Below are positions 47,301 to 59,886 of a DNA stretch of 64,000 bases, in pieces. The stretch covers positions 1 through 64,000 of the forward strand of contig JANBQS010000016.1 of the NCBI GenBank assembly GCA_027577415.1, in the 5' to 3' direction. The notes beneath the pieces are model-generated. The model ran no database searches and had not been told where the DNA came from. It saw nothing but the letters and a program-made list of their open reading frames with translations. Source of the DNA: Coemansia sp. RSA 922 (taxonomy: Eukaryota; Kickxellomycota; Kickxellomycetes; Kickxellales; Kickxellaceae). A program made the position numbers and the translations under genes. Within the stretch, counting starts at the first letter, position 1. The number at the start of each line of letters is the position of its first letter.

Positions 47301-50300
47301 CGACGCGGTCAGCATAAGCACTCCGTCTCTTGCGGTTGTCAAGGAAGAGCCAGCTACGCAGGTTAATGGTTCGCTTGATGTCTCAATGACAGGAGTCCTC
47401 AATATGTCCTCTGAAAATCGCGGTTCTGGAGTCATCGATGGGCCCGGTGGTATCGCGGCTCTGGGAAACATGCACATCCATTCGCTCTCATCGCCTCCAG
47501 GCATGGCTAGTGTTGCGTCAGCCGAGACACACATTGGTACTGGCGACTCGATGCCAGCAATTGCGGCCTGCGTTGATTTTGCAACCCCGACGTCGATCAA
47601 GGTAACTCCCGCTCCTAGTGCTGACTTGCAAACGCCAATACCAACACCAACTATGCACAGCGCCCTTGGACCGAAGCTGCTGAGGGCAGACGACGATTCC
47701 AACAACACCTCCGACCCACACATTCCTATGCTCGCCGCTGCCAAGAATATGCCCGAGTCTGACAACGCGGGCCAAAAGACGAGCCAACCAAGCGCCCAGC
47801 TCGCCAGCAACATGCTCTATGCTGCGGCCGTCACTGCCGAGTCATTGGCCAAGGCCAAGTCAAATGCAGTTGGTGCTGGTGGATCGAATCGGCCAGCCAA
47901 GACGAACATGACTCCTCGGCTATACTGCTCGATCAGCACCCCCTATGACAACATTGGCATGAGCAGTCAGTCTTGGCTTCAAGACCTTCCTACGCCGGTC
48001 CAGACCAGTGGCGAGGCTGCTGCTGCATGTTCGCCTGGCCTCGATTCACCAACTGTTCAATATGCATCGCTGGTAGAAAAGTCACTCAACCCTGTGGCGT
48101 GGATCAAGCGAGTCTCAGCTCGACGCATTCAGCACAGCGCAGCTGTGAGGCGGAGACGACATAGTGCGGCTGCGGGCTCTACATCGAGATCTTCAGCCGC
48201 GCCGACCTCGCGACCACCTAACATCCGCCAGTTACGCGGCTGGTTGGCCAAGTACAAGGCCCGGCTGCTGTACGCTAAGGACTTTGTTCCTAGCTACATC
48301 CAGTTGGCCAAGAATGCAGATGTGGACTCGGACATGACGACAACGGACGCAGCGGCAGAGCTCGGTGGACCCACTAGGGCTGGAACTGTCGGCACCGACT
48401 CATCGATGGCAACTGCAGGTGGCGATGCGACTACAAGCACGTCACTGCTGCCAACCGGTACATCCGGTTTGGCCCAGGTAGAACCCGCGAGCAATCTGCA
48501 GTATTCGTCAGCTAGCGCGCACTGTGACGACCACTCAGGCGAGGGATACTTTTCGGGGATATTCCAGAGCGAACGCCGACAGAGCGCAATGTCGTTTACG
48601 AGCATCATCAATCCGCGCAGGAGGGCGCCAGGCCACGCACATATGCCTGGCACGCTAGCTCCCTCACTGAGCATGGCTGATCTCCATTCAGCTGCTGCTG
48701 CGTCAAAGTCGTCCGAGTCGTCCTTAGTGCCTCGGAGTAGGAGGAGCTCTATCCACCTTGTGACAACTAGCGACCGTGCGATTGACGGCAGCTGGGTCCC
48801 GCAGTGGCTGCTTATCTCCCGCAGCATGGCCGAACTTCTAGCTGGCCCAGAATTGGCTAGTGCGCTTACTTGGGTTGCTGCTGCCGATGCGGTAGCCCGA
48901 TTGGTGAAGCAGTCGCTCTCTTTGCCTGCTGGTATCTATTATCGGGCAGAAATTCGCATTGGTTACGACTCTGCTAACCCCAGCTTGCATGGACAGCCCT
49001 TGAGCCAATCGGGCTCGGCTAGCGTGGGCAACTTGGGCGCAAGGATCGGCAGGCTTTTGATGCTCGGCTCTGGCCAACATGGCACCGATAATGTGCTCAA
49101 TGTTCCTCATGCACAGCCAACTCAGCACGATAGCCATGAGATTAAAGCACCCTGTACTGAAGGTGGCGTGGCTTTGCGCGCTGCCGTTTCTCAGTGGCTA
49201 ACGGGTATTCAGCAGACAGATCGGTGGATTGAAGTGGTAGAGACGATTTCCGACTGGGCGACGTGCAGCCCTCTTTTGTCGTGTATCCGTGCGTCCTACG
49301 AGTGTCACACCGATGGCGATTCTGTACTGGCGCTCGAGGAAGCAACGCCTCTCTTAACCGCTGCCGTGTCGACAGCGTTAGTTTCTTTCTGGGGCTCGAG
49401 CACAGAAGACTACCAACGAGAGGGATCAGGGACCGAAGAACCCCCTTCACCAGTGGCGGCTACAGTCGAGGGCCAGTTGACACTGAGCAAGTTGCTGGCG
49501 CTGGAGAATGCCACTACAGCTCCGACAGCAAAATATCGCGGTTACGTGGTAAAGAAGAGGCGTATCGCAGCATCAGTACCTGGTAGTACAGGATCTATCA
49601 GCGGCAGCAGCAGTGTAGGAGACAACAGCAGCATTGGCGGCGGGACGATTGTCGCACCCTCCGGGCCTGGCACCATTGAACCGCTTATTGAAACGCGCAT
49701 TTTGGTCGGCGCACACGGTCAGGAGGACGTTCTTTTGCCCTCAGCTGGCGGCGGGGCACTGAAAAGTCGCGATGCCGAGTCGATCTACATTAAGCGGTGG
49801 CGATACGCACAGAGACTGGCTAAGCGCGCAACACTTGACGCGCGGATTGCCTCTGGTGAGATCGAGGAAGCTGAAGAGGGCGAGGAGAGGGAGGAGGGCG
49901 AGGATGGGCCCGCAGTCGAGGAGGAGCTGACAGAGGCAGTTGAAGAGGACTGGCCTGATCCCGACAGTTGCTCTGCTGAGGCCGAGGACTCGCTGCGCCG
50001 CGTGTGCATTGCTACCAACCCAGTCTCGCTGCGGTGGTGGTCGCAGATGCACATGCGACCGATCGGCGCGTCAAAGGACGTGCGATGGCTGGCGTTTGTC
50101 CCGCCGTATTTCGGGCCCCGCACGTCATCAGTGGCAGCGAGCACTATGGACGTCGATGGTAGTGAGGACGAGGCTTCAGCTAATGTGCGAGAGTGGTGCC
50201 AGACCAGTCGCAGCGTAGCTGAATGGTACTTGGGCGATGTCGATTCCGCCTACCAGGCTGCCCACCTGGGCACACATCGGCCGCTGGGCTTGCACAGGGT

Positions 50301-52866
50301 CCTCGACGGCACGTTTACTCAGCTGACAGAGGACAATGCCCTGCATTTGTACTCGGGCACGGGCCGTGCGCCAGCGCCCTTACCGCCGTCTCAGTGGAGT
50401 GCCCGACTGCGCTACGAGGCTGAGCGGCTGGGGCAATGCATGGCTCACGGATGGTACACGACCAACCAGTTCGAACAGCAAAAGAGGAGCAGTGGGCAAC
50501 AGCAACTGGTGGTTGAGGGCATGCTGCCGCGCGGTGGCAGTGGCGGCCGAGGAGACGCGGCATCGCTGCTGGCATTGCCGGCCACTACACTTGTCTTGTA
50601 TATGATGGTGCCACGCTCGGATGAGCCGGCGATGTGGCTTGCAATGTCTGAGGCTGCTTGTGTTGCACGGGCGGCATTTGCTGACACGCTGAGCAGCCTG
50701 ATAATGCGCACGTCTCACGGCCTGGCTTCTTCATTGTCGTCGTCCACGATGGTAGGAGGAGCAGGGGCGGGTAGTAGTCGGTGTGTGTGGCCCTCCCTGG
50801 TTGTACACCCTCTGGCGCTTGACGGCCTTGCCGATTGGTACCATGGACAGCGACCCGGGTCAGCAGTTGTGCCGTCAGCTCAGGAGACAGCAATGGCCAT
50901 ATACAACCGATGCCCCGAGCTGGTGCAGCCACCAGCGGCGCATCTTGCGGCAACATCATTGCTGGCACCGACTAGTGCCTTGGGGATGGGAACGGGCTTG
51001 GCATCTTCTGTGCCGGCAACAATGACCTCTCGTATTGCGCTGATTATGCAAAGTGGCCGAGAGCGGTGGAAGCGAGAGCAAGAGACGAGCGAATTCCTTG
51101 GCTTGGCCGCTTCTTCAGAGCCGAGACATGCACACTCGCCTGCTCTCATCAACAACGTCGGAAGTAGGCACAGCATCGTTGGAACAAACGGAATTAGCGC
51201 AATGAGAACCACTTCTAGTAGCGCCCAGGCGAAAAAAGGAGGTGGTGGTGGCGGCGGCGGCCGTGGCATCGGAGAGCGAGGAGGGCTTGTGCGTCGCTCG
51301 GGGTACTATGTGTATGGCACTGTGGATCACCAGACACCCATTGCGAGCTCGTATTATGACATTACGGGGTTTGTTCACCGGGCGTACATAATTTCCATGC
51401 CATGCACATTCCCAGAGACGTCGCAAGGTGGCGTTGTTGCCCCAGCTACCATTACAGTATCGAGGGCGTGCCGTCGGAGCGATATTGTGTTAGAGGACGA
51501 TGCGCTTCCTACCGCTTGTGATGCTGGAAATGTGCCGAGGACTCAGTCAACCATGCAGCTTCTCCCGACAACAGCAGGAGGAGGCATTGCGCGAACCAGT
51601 GCTTACCCAGCAGCGCCCCTGCGGCCCTCATTGTCCGTCCCAACAATACCTGTCTCAGCGACAGGGGAACCCCCGCAACTGCAGCAAAAGCAACTCGCCG
51701 ATACGTTGACAGGTAGAATCGAAGAAGATGTCTCTAGCGAATTGGACGAAGTGCGTGTGAGTTTCAAACCCCTCGGCCACCCGCCGCCGCCGTCGCGACC
51801 AAACGGACAAACTGCAGTAAGTGGGTCTCTTTACAACAGACTTGTGTCCCACCCGCTCCGGCCCAACGACCATATCAGCACACTTCACTGTGTTTACACC
51901 GTAGTCGGCCGAGGCACAGCCAACATTCGCCAGACCTGGATTGCAGTGTGTTGGTGTGATGAGCGAGGCGAGTACGTTGAGCATGACGTATTCGCTGATG
52001 ACTCTGGCCGCTACCGACAGACGGCCGTAGCGAGTGGTAGCCTCGACAAGAACAACGACGACGATAATGAGATCTCGCCAGCTGCTGCTGCGCGGATTTG
52101 GCGCGGCTGCATGCGCTACCAGGCGCTATCTGGGGGCCAGCTACGCGTAGTATTGGGCGAGTGGCAGGGAATGGGGCACGCACAAGCATGCGCGTGGCGC
52201 GAGTACGCCACAGCCTGGCGACTACTGCAGCAAAACGCACAGCCAGCAGTGCACCTGTGCCTGGTAAATATTGGCACCAATCCACCGGACGGATTATGCC
52301 TAACTCGTGGCGCAGCGACAACAGGGGACGACTACGAGGGCAACAACGGAGTCGTGGAGCCAGAATTCGGCACCCGCCTGCAGTGCTCGCTTGTTTTGCA
52401 TGGACACCAAGCGCGTCTGCGATTCCCTGCACCATGGACTATGCATTCTGCAAGCAGAAGCACTTTCATCGACGAGCCATTTGCCGGTTGTGCGCCCGCA
52501 TCAGAGATAGCTACCGGATACTTGGTAGCTGTGCAGCGCCCGCTGCACCACGCATGTCTGCCCAGCGCCCCGTCGCCGTCAGCTGCCGTGCCGTGCTTTT
52601 GCGTGCAGCTCCTTGATATCCTTAATGACCCTGAAGACATCATTGCCGATGCAGGCAAAAACAAGTTGGAGCTGCAGACCACGCGCTCAATCTTAAAGCA
52701 GTACTTCCAGCTGGCGTGGCTCAGGCATGCAGAGCGCGATTCCCCAACGCCTCTATCGTCTACTACCAGCACCAGCAGCGCTTTGCAGTGGCCTGCGCAT
52801 TTCCTGCCCCTGCCCATCGGCATAGTCGAGGATATCCGTAATGCACTGGAGCACATTTTGATGTAA
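44371..52866 (+). CDS. MED13: Mediator complex subunit 13 (CDK8 module), three exons
   Basis: Exons 44371..44403, 44566..44926 and 45026..52866 give about 2,744 aa; donors GTACGT and GTAAGC, acceptors TATAG and GATAG, phases 0 and 1 match. The N-terminal Med13_N part has ITRSIKWYQYNCS, VWEVWVFHAVIPES and IVRFGFRQWI; the C-terminal Med13_C part has TWIAVCWCDERGEYVEH, AARIWRGCMRYQALSGGQLR and the end SLPIGIVEDIRNALEHILM-like stretch (LPLPIGIVEDIRNAL). Between them lie long Ser/Ala/Met-rich, acidic disordered regions (two Glu/Gly-rich tracts near 46100 and 49860). MED13 links the CDK8-cyclin C kinase module to core Mediator and is degraded in stress. Length exceeds yeast Ssn2 (1,420). Confidence 0.9.
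44404..44565 (+). other. Intron 1 of MED13
   Basis: 162 nt, GTACGT donor, TTATAG acceptor, phase 0 after 11 codons (MADLKTNIIAL then PAITRSI). Confidence 0.85.
44927..45025 (+). other. Intron 2 of MED13
   Basis: 99 nt, GTAAGC donor, ATAACGATAG acceptor, phase 1; a valine codon is split. Confidence 0.88.
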
Positions 52867-53015
52867 TATTGGTTATTTTTTTATTGCGTATATTTATTTC
52901 CGATAGACATAAACGTAAACACTGATGAACATGACGTAACTCTAGAGTAAATAAATAATGTAATATTTTAATAATAAGTAATAATAAGTAATTTTTTTGG
53001 CAAGACTGGAGAGTA

Positions 53016-55415
53016 TCATTGTTGCTCGCTCTTTACCAACAGACTATCAAAGTACGACGGCTGTTGTTGCGAAGATGAGCCACCAGCACCGCCCTGGGCC
53101 ATTGTCAGGCCATTGTCCTGGTCAGCACCAGATGCAGCAGCCATCAGGGCATCGTGGTGATGTTGCTTGGCAAGCGCCGACGTCAGCGATGAGTGTTGCT
53201 GAGCTGAAGTAACAGCCACTGGTGCCGACGACGGTGTGTGCAATTGATGGTAGTGGTGGTCGATACTCCCGCGCTTAGATCCGAGCGACGTTTGCTTAGA
53301 TCCAGCCCCCATCGTCGAGGACTGGAATCCTGTCGTTCCCGTGCCATACGGTGTGTATCGCGCGTCCTTTGAGATGTAGCTAGCAGTGGGCGACACTGGT
53401 CCACCCGTAGCCGCAGAGCTGAGCGATGTGGAGCTTCCGCCAGCAAGCGCCGCCAGGCTCTGTGGCGATGAAGGCACGCCCGTTAGACGCGTAGGCGAGG
53501 AAATATAGCTGATACCCAAACCGCTGCCATTGCCCTGCGAGACCGATGACGACGAGTGGTGGTGATGGTGGTGGTGATGCATCTGGGCCGCTGCTGCCGA
53601 GTTTGCCGCCATTGCCTGTGAGAGCGATGCCGAGTGCGAATGCGACGCAGTAGAGCTAGACGCCGTAGTTGGCGTGTTGACCGAGGCAGCAGCGGCAGCA
53701 GCCATGCTAGCATCGTACGCGTCCTGTGCGCCGCGGGCCAGTTGCGAGTAGCCAGTGGAGTTGGCAGCAACAGCAGCGGCGGCGGCCGAGTACGGGTCGG
53801 CTGATGCAGGCAGGCCGGCTGCCGTGGTTGGCGAGGTAATTGGGATCGTGCCGTAGAGGTAAGAGTTGGGGTCAGGCTGGAAGATAGGGAACAACACGTC
53901 AACGACCTTGAACTGCTCCGCCAAGAAGCGAGCACGATCAAAGGGAATCCACACCCCCTTGAGATGCATGGGGCCGACTTTGACAACACGCCGGCCCTTT
54001 TCGTTTTTAAGAATTCCGTCGCGCTTGCCTCGAGACATGCCCACGACATTGAGAAGCTTTGTGCCGTTGATCATGTTATCGTCTACATTCACAACAAAAA
54101 GTATTGTGTAGTTAGCCAAGAGTGTGCTTTTTCTTTTTTTTTTTTTCTCTTTTTTTGCTGTCCACGCGTCATGTGCGAGAGAAGAAGGGCAATCAGATAG
54201 CCGATGAGGGGGCGGATAACAAAGAAAGAGTAGTGCCGACAAGCAGTAGTGGACAAAGCGAAAAAAGTAGGACACAAAGGGGGAGGCCAAAGGGGCAAAC
54301 AAATTTCAGCCTCCCCAGGGCACTACTCCAAACGAGGGTAAACTCCGACATGGAGTGTGGGGTTGAGTGCGCAGTACATAGCGCAATCAATACTATTTTT
54401 TCCCTTTGGCTTGCAAGGCGTGCACAGACGCCGTAAGCACGCATAAGCATCACGCAGTGACGGGCAATTTGAATGTTCGTGCGAGAGAACGAGTCCAAAA
54501 AATGATTTCAGATTACTTACCGTGGCGTCGAGCAACACATATTCCGCGGCAGTCGACCTGATACACCAAAGTCTGCTCGTCTTCCCACAGAGTAGTGGTG
54601 AGCCGAGCGCGGGCCGGATAGTAAGAAGCTGCTGCAGCCGCTGCTGCAGTGGGCGATGTAGCGTAGCTGTCGTGGTACATGACCATGCCATGACCAGCGG
54701 GCGAGTACTGTGGCTGCTGGTACATGGAACCATACCACGAGCCGTTCGACTGATGCTGCTGGTTAGCGGCAGCAGCCGCTGCAGCTGCGGCGGCAACTGC
54801 TGACACCGATGAATGCGGCGACATAGGCGAGCCTGGCCCGTGGCCCCAGGATGTAGCCGTCGGCGAGCTCATCAGACTGACCATGCCGCCGGCGCCGGCG
54901 CCCGTGCTATCGGCCAGCCCATAGCTGCTCTGGTATCCAGCGACAGCAGCTGCAGCTGCGGCATGCCCATTCATATCGATGCTGGGCAAGCTATGATGGT
55001 GTTGGTGATGATGCTGCTGATGGCCGTGCTGCTGCTGATGCTGCTGTGTTTGGTGCTGCTGGTGACTGTGCTGCTGCTGGTGGTGGTGCTGTTGTTGGCT
55101 CTGCTGGTGGTGCTGGTGGTGTTGCTGAGAGAGGTACTGCGAGGGCGGTGGCAGCATCTGCCCATGGCCCACAGGTGACATGGCGTTGTAGCCGCGCGAA
55201 TAGTCTGCTGCCGACAGAACGCCGCCGTTAGAGGCTACGGCGGCAGCGGCGGCTGCTGCAACTGAGGCCGCAGCATCGCGCGATGCGGGCGAGTTTGCCA
55301 TTGCTCCCGAGTCGTGGGACGATGAGTCAAGGCCAGTGCCCGATGGACCGGAATTAGAGCCAGCTGTTGTTGCAGCGGTCTGACTGCTGCTGTACTGTGT
55401 ATGCAGGGTGGACAT
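53016..55415 (-). CDS. stuA: APSES transcription factor of the StuA/Efg1 group (two exons)
   Basis: Exons 54521..55415 and 53016..54082, 653 aa; GTAAGT donor, GTAG acceptor, split Asp codon. The APSES DNA-binding domain spans the junction: [27 protein letters not shown], then [37 protein letters not shown] and [11 protein letters not shown]. This is the StuA/Efg1 signature, not the Swi4/Mbp1 cell-cycle type, which also carries ankyrin repeats. The N-terminal half is rich in Gln and His (a ~45-residue Q/H tract), and exon 2 has eight consecutive His and Ser/Ala/Gly-rich linkers. StuA-type factors govern hyphal, conidial and dimorphic development and bind A/TCGCGT/ANA/C sites. Start at 55415; the frame upstream has no ATG. 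Confidence 0.93.
54083..54520 (-). other. Intron of StuA inside the APSES domain
   Basis: 438 nt, donor GTAAGT after CGCCACG, acceptor TGTAG; phase 1, restoring [13 protein letters not shown]. The longest intron seen in the window. Confidence 0.9.
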
Positions 55416-58400
55416 TTGATAATGCACCCGTGGGGCGAAGGCGAGTCCGGGAGTTCTTTTTTGTATAGTGAGCTAGATAAGAGGCGTTCTGTCCAGTGGG
55501 GTGGGAGAGTCGCGATAAAAAAAAAAAGAGGGAGAGAGAAGAGGCGAGTAAAAGAGAGCTAGAGTGGGGGGGAGAGTGGAAAGAGGGGAGAGGCGCCTCC
55601 TTGATTCCTTTATATTTTGTATGTTGGTTGCTACTGGCGTATGAAAAGTAGCAAAAAAGGGCGTGAAGCAGAAAAAAAGAAATAAAAAGTCAAAGTTGCT
55701 TCGCGATCAAGTGCGTGCAGACGAAAACGAGAACGAGAGTACGATTAGTGCAAGCTCATGAAAGTACAAGCGAGAAGTGAAATAAAGCTATAGAAAAGAA
55801 AGAGAAAAAAAGGTGGTATGAGAAGAGTGAAAATTTAAACAAGCAAGATGAGGCGAGAAGGCGAGAGAGAGGAAAAGGGTGCTCACTTTTATTGTCGTTG
55901 CCAAGAGAGCGAGAAAGAAAAAAAGGGGGGGTGGTTGGTTAAATAAAATAAAAAAGGTTGGTCGACGGTCGTTGTTTATATTTGATGATAAAGTGCCCCT
56001 CCATGGACTGACACACACCACAACCGCTGTTGTAGAAGCCAGTTCGGACGCGGGGTGGCCGGTGGAAAATCGAATGAGAGAGAGCAAGTCTTGCAAAAGA
56101 AGTTACAAGGACCCCTCTATGCCCAGCACATGAGCCTGTCCAAAATGCAGGCTTGCCCCCGCGGGGGGGACAGAGAGAGAGCGGCAGGAGGGTGGGTGTG
56201 GCCCTTGCGTACGGCCCGCATATGACCCTCCCCCCAGAAGAAAGGATGCATGGGCAGAATAGGCGGAAGCGGCGAAGGGGAGGCAGGAACCCCGCCCCTT
56301 GTGCCCAAAGGCCCTGCCTTTCTTATTCCGCTCAACAAACAAAAAAGAAAAAGAAAAGCGACGGCACTTTCGGGTCTCTGACAGCTTCCCACACGCTAAG
56401 CGAGCACAAAATGGGGAGGTGCGAAAATAGCAGAAACGAGAAAAGGAAAAAAAAGGACACTTTTCCTTGATTGGCTGGTTGGCCATCGAGAGGCGCGCGA
56501 GAGCAAAGCTGGGCCTGATTTCCTGGGGGGCTTTGTGCACTGTGGGCGAGAGAGGGCTGAGAGAGGCATGTGTGAATAGAATGGACGTCAGAGATCGCCC
56601 ACCGGGTGGATGGCAAATCCCTTGCGGCAAGGGAGGCATGAAGCAGAACGTCCCTCCATCCTTCACATCATCACGAAGACACGCGCAACAACCTCCGCTC
56701 TCCGCTTTTCGAGGAACTGCCCGGTCATTGGCTGGATGGACATGTCAAAAGGGCGATTTCAGCCCATGTTATTTATTTTCTTTACATGATATGTAATTTC
56801 TTCCAAATTAGTGCCCCAGTCGATCCCACCCCGAAAAAGACCGTCCCTCTTAATAAAAAAATTAAAAGGCATGCTCTGGACATGTTCGGTTGCGTGTTCG
56901 GTCACACCTCCCCACACCTTATTAAGCACGCAAGCCATACATGTACCCACTCCCGAAGCCAAGCGGGTGTAGTGTCCCTGCCTCCTATTTGCTTCGCCTC
57001 AGCAGCAAAATGTCCAGTCATGCTTTGGCGTGCGTGGGAGGGGCTGGTCGATGCCAGCCCGCATCTCTAATTCGAGTGCATGCCGCCTACCGCTCAGGAT
57101 ACTCGCCCCCTCCCTGCGCACAATAAAGGTATCATTCGGCGGACAGATAATACGCCGCCGCTGAGCAGGCGGCAGTCGAGCACAGACGCTGGGACAAGCC
57201 TCTACTGGGCATCTGCATGCCCTGCACCCTATGTCGTCCTCGTCCTCCCTCTTTCATATATCTGCTTCGTGTCTCTATCCCCACTTTTTTTTTTGCCTCT
57301 CGGGTAGCGCTCAACTGCCGAGCACCACCTTCCCTCCTTCAAGTCTATTGTTTTGAAAAGGACAATAGCCCGCCCCCACGCAAAAGTGCGGAGACATGTC
57401 CACCACCCCTTTGCTTTTGTTCCTTTTGTCATGCCCAGGGCTTCCATAGGAGATTGTTTTGCTCGCTATTATCGCTTCCGCACCTCTTGTGCTCAGCTGA
57501 GCTCCAACAACAAGGAATCTTTTCATATCACATTTTTTTTTCCTGCTGCACTTTTTTCATGTCAGATATGTCGTTGGCGGTAAATCCCTACGATATATGT
57601 GCGCTTCCCCCCACATTTCCGCTGTGTGGTAGAAATAGGCTCTGCCTTTGGGCTGCACAGTTGTCGATCCCCTCCTGGCCGCAAATTACAATCTCTAAGT
57701 CACACACTGCAAGATAAACTATGGACGTACAATAGCGCCCTTCACAGTGATAAAAACCTGTTTATAGGCCCTTTTGGCAATTTCCCATCTATTCATTTGT
57801 TTGTGGGCATATTCAGATATGACCAATGTCCTCCCCACCTTTTTTTCCACACAAAGCGGACTGGGGGGTGTCAGGGCTGAGTGCGAAAAGGAAGAGAAAA
57901 AAAACTGACAATCTCTGCTCTGCCTTCGTCATCACACTCGTTGTCTCTCAGCAAACAACAAGAATCTCCTCGCATGAGAAAAAAAATTGTGATCGCCAAT
58001 TTGACAACCTCAAACCTGCTGCTTCGCTGCGATGCTCTGACACGTCTCTGGTTTAATTTTCTTGCCTGCTGCTGCTCGGGACTCGGGTCTGTCTTGCGTA
58101 TTTGGCCCCTGCCGCTTGACGCACGTCATCACATGCCATTGCTTTTTTTTTTTTGTCGAGAAAAAAATATATATAAAATTAATGGAAGATGCCTATTTTG
58201 CGTGAAAGCATTCTACCTCGTGGTGTGCAAAAAGGCCCATTGGCCAGCAACCAGTTGTGTCTTCCGGTTCAGGACACTATCTATTTGCTGCTATGCACGC
58301 AATAAGCAATCTCAATTGTCCGAACATTCATCGTTGTTATTACGCCAATAATTGGCATGAAAAAACAGCGCCGCCCTTCTTTTTTTTGGGAAAGGTCGCA

Positions 58401-58849
58401 ATATCCTTGCTTCAATTGCCATTAACAAAAGCCGCTTTGCTGACAATTCGTTTGTACTCGAATTAAATCAAACGAATATCGCCTATTGTCACTTGCCTGT
58501 CCACATTTGGATCCTCCACTGTTTAAAGGCATTCAGTGTCGCTTGCCTTTTATGTCACAGAATAAGCGAGGCGCCTGCGGGTAGCAAGCAAGGGATCTTG
58601 CTTGCTCGTACATCAACCGTTTATCAGTGTCATCCTGACAGCTCTTTTTTTCAATGAGATTTCCTGCCAATATCTGCAAGGGACTACACATATCCATTTG
58701 AAAAAATACAGGTGCATTCTCGCCTCAAAAGCGTGTGCGTGCGTATGCTTGCGCGCTATGGCCTGATGCATGTAAAAAAAATTACATGTGCTGCACATTT
58801 TTTTCTTCTGCATGTACATATGCAATTTAGAAAGTACATTGTCAATGAA
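55416..58849. promoter_or_regulatory. 3.4-kb upstream region of StuA
   Basis: The longest gene-free stretch here. The part next to the StuA ATG is purine-rich on the plus strand (pyrimidine-rich leader on the minus strand). Many AGGGG/CCCCT words, which resemble stress-response elements, occur throughout. A 24-nt hairpin lies at 58583..58606. All open frames are short, have unlikely amino-acid composition and no promoter. StuA homologues are known for long leaders with upstream ORFs and for autoregulation, so extended regulatory DNA is expected. No RNA gene recognised. Confidence 0.5.
58583..58606. repeat. Perfect 10-bp inverted repeat (hairpin), loop GGAT
   Basis: AGCAAGCAAG, GGAT, CTTGCTTGCT: perfect arms with a 4-nt loop. 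It lies 245 bp beyond the SPF30 stop codon on the minus strand. Could be a structured RNA end or a binding site; unproven. Confidence 0.7.
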
Positions 58850-59506
58850 TCAAAATTTAGTTTTGGACGGATTCTTTGCCATTCCCTTGCCGCTGTTGGT
58901 TACTCCGACCTTGCCACTGACAGTATCGGGACTTTTGAATATTGATTGATCGTTGATTGCCTTGGCCTTGAGCTTTTTTGAGCCGCCACCTTTGGCGAAT
59001 TTCAGCCACGCTTGCTGGCTAGTGGCCACCGCCGATCCTCCATCTCGATCCTTGGCGCCCTGCCGCTTCTTGGTGATCTTGCCATCCTTGGTCACAGCTA
59101 GGCGATTGCTGCTATTACTAGTCTTTCGACTTTTCTCCCGCATATCCAGTGCTCTGGTCGTCTGCAGGCTGCCCTTTTCGTATCCGATAAACGATACTTG
59201 GTATACGCCGCTGCTGGCACTTTCTGTTGACGTTACTCGCGCTACGTAAAATTTGCCATCACCAGCGTATTTTGCCTCGCACTCGTCACCGATTTGCCAC
59301 TCCTTTTGCTGCTGTTGTGGCCGCTTTGTATCTGCTGATTCGGCAGTGCTCGATGTACTAGGCTCGTGTAGCTGGCTGCTTAAAAGCAATAGATCTTCAA
59401 TCTCGCTTTTCAGCGTCTGCAGCTCAGAGTTATCGGGATCAGCCGATAGCGCTAGCTCTACCTCGGCCAATTTGGTCACATACAACTCGATTTCTCCGGC
59501 GTCCAT
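58850..59506 (-). CDS. SPF30: Survival-of-motor-neuron-related splicing factor SPF30 (Tudor domain)
   Basis: A 218-aa protein from the ATG at 59506 (MDAGEIELYVTKLAEVEL). Helical N-terminus (about 1-45), a linker, then a Tudor domain at about 70-130: WQIGDECEAKYAGDGKFY, ARVTSTE and GVYQVSFIGYEKGSLQT. The C-terminal part is basic, with a KKRQGAKDRDG stretch, the conserved QQAWLKFAKG motif seen in SMNDC1, and a nuclear-type SKKLKAKA. SPF30/SMNDC1 binds symmetric dimethylarginine on Sm proteins and is needed for tri-snRNP addition to the spliceosome. Size matches the family (about 238 aa in human). Divergent from FCHO. Confidence 0.92.
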   Translation of the reverse strand: MDAGEIELYVTKLAEVELALSADPDNSELQTLKSEIEDLLLLSSQLHEPSTSSTAESADTKRPQQQQKEWQIGDECEAKYAGDGKFYVARVTSTESASSGVYQVSFIGYEKGSLQTTRALDMREKSRKTSNSSNRLAVTKDGKITKKRQGAKDRDGGSAVATSQQAWLKFAKGGGSKKLKAKAINDQSIFKSPDTVSGKVGVTNSGKGMAKNPSKTKF

Positions 59507-59886
59507 TGTAAATATTTTTTCTTGGATAAATGTATAGTATACAGAGTGTTTCGACGAAGGATTTAATTGAGTTTGATATATATTTTTTTTATTATTGAAA
59601 AATTTCGGAAATAAATAAATACTCTGAAAGAACACTGAAATGCCAAATAGTATGGACATCGTCACAGATCCGCTTTATGCGTATGCACGCGACCGTGTGC
59701 GAAAAAAGAAAAAAATCAGCGACAATGGTCAAGAAGGGACGAGGGGGAGAAGCTTAGAACTCTCACTCTTCTGCCTTCTTCTATCGTTGATTTTTATATC
59801 TGAATACGTTCTGGCGTTCTTTTTCCAATTCACTTTTTTATTTTTTATTTTTACCTCACTATTTACTTTATCGCAACAAACAGACA
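59507..59886. promoter_or_regulatory. Divergent promoter of SPF30 and the muniscin gene
   Basis: 380 bp, AT-rich, with T runs before the plus-strand ATG and ATATATTTTTTTTATTATT near the SPF30 side. No coding sequence supported. Confidence 0.5.

Noticed and set aside
54813..55178. Plus-strand hydrophobic frame antisense to StuA exon 1
   Set aside because: Its Leu/Val richness comes from the Gln/His codons (CAG, CAC) read in reverse; no gene.
57881..58351. 156-codon plus-strand frame upstream of StuA
   Set aside because: Unsupported composition with many Cys and Ser, no promoter; not called.
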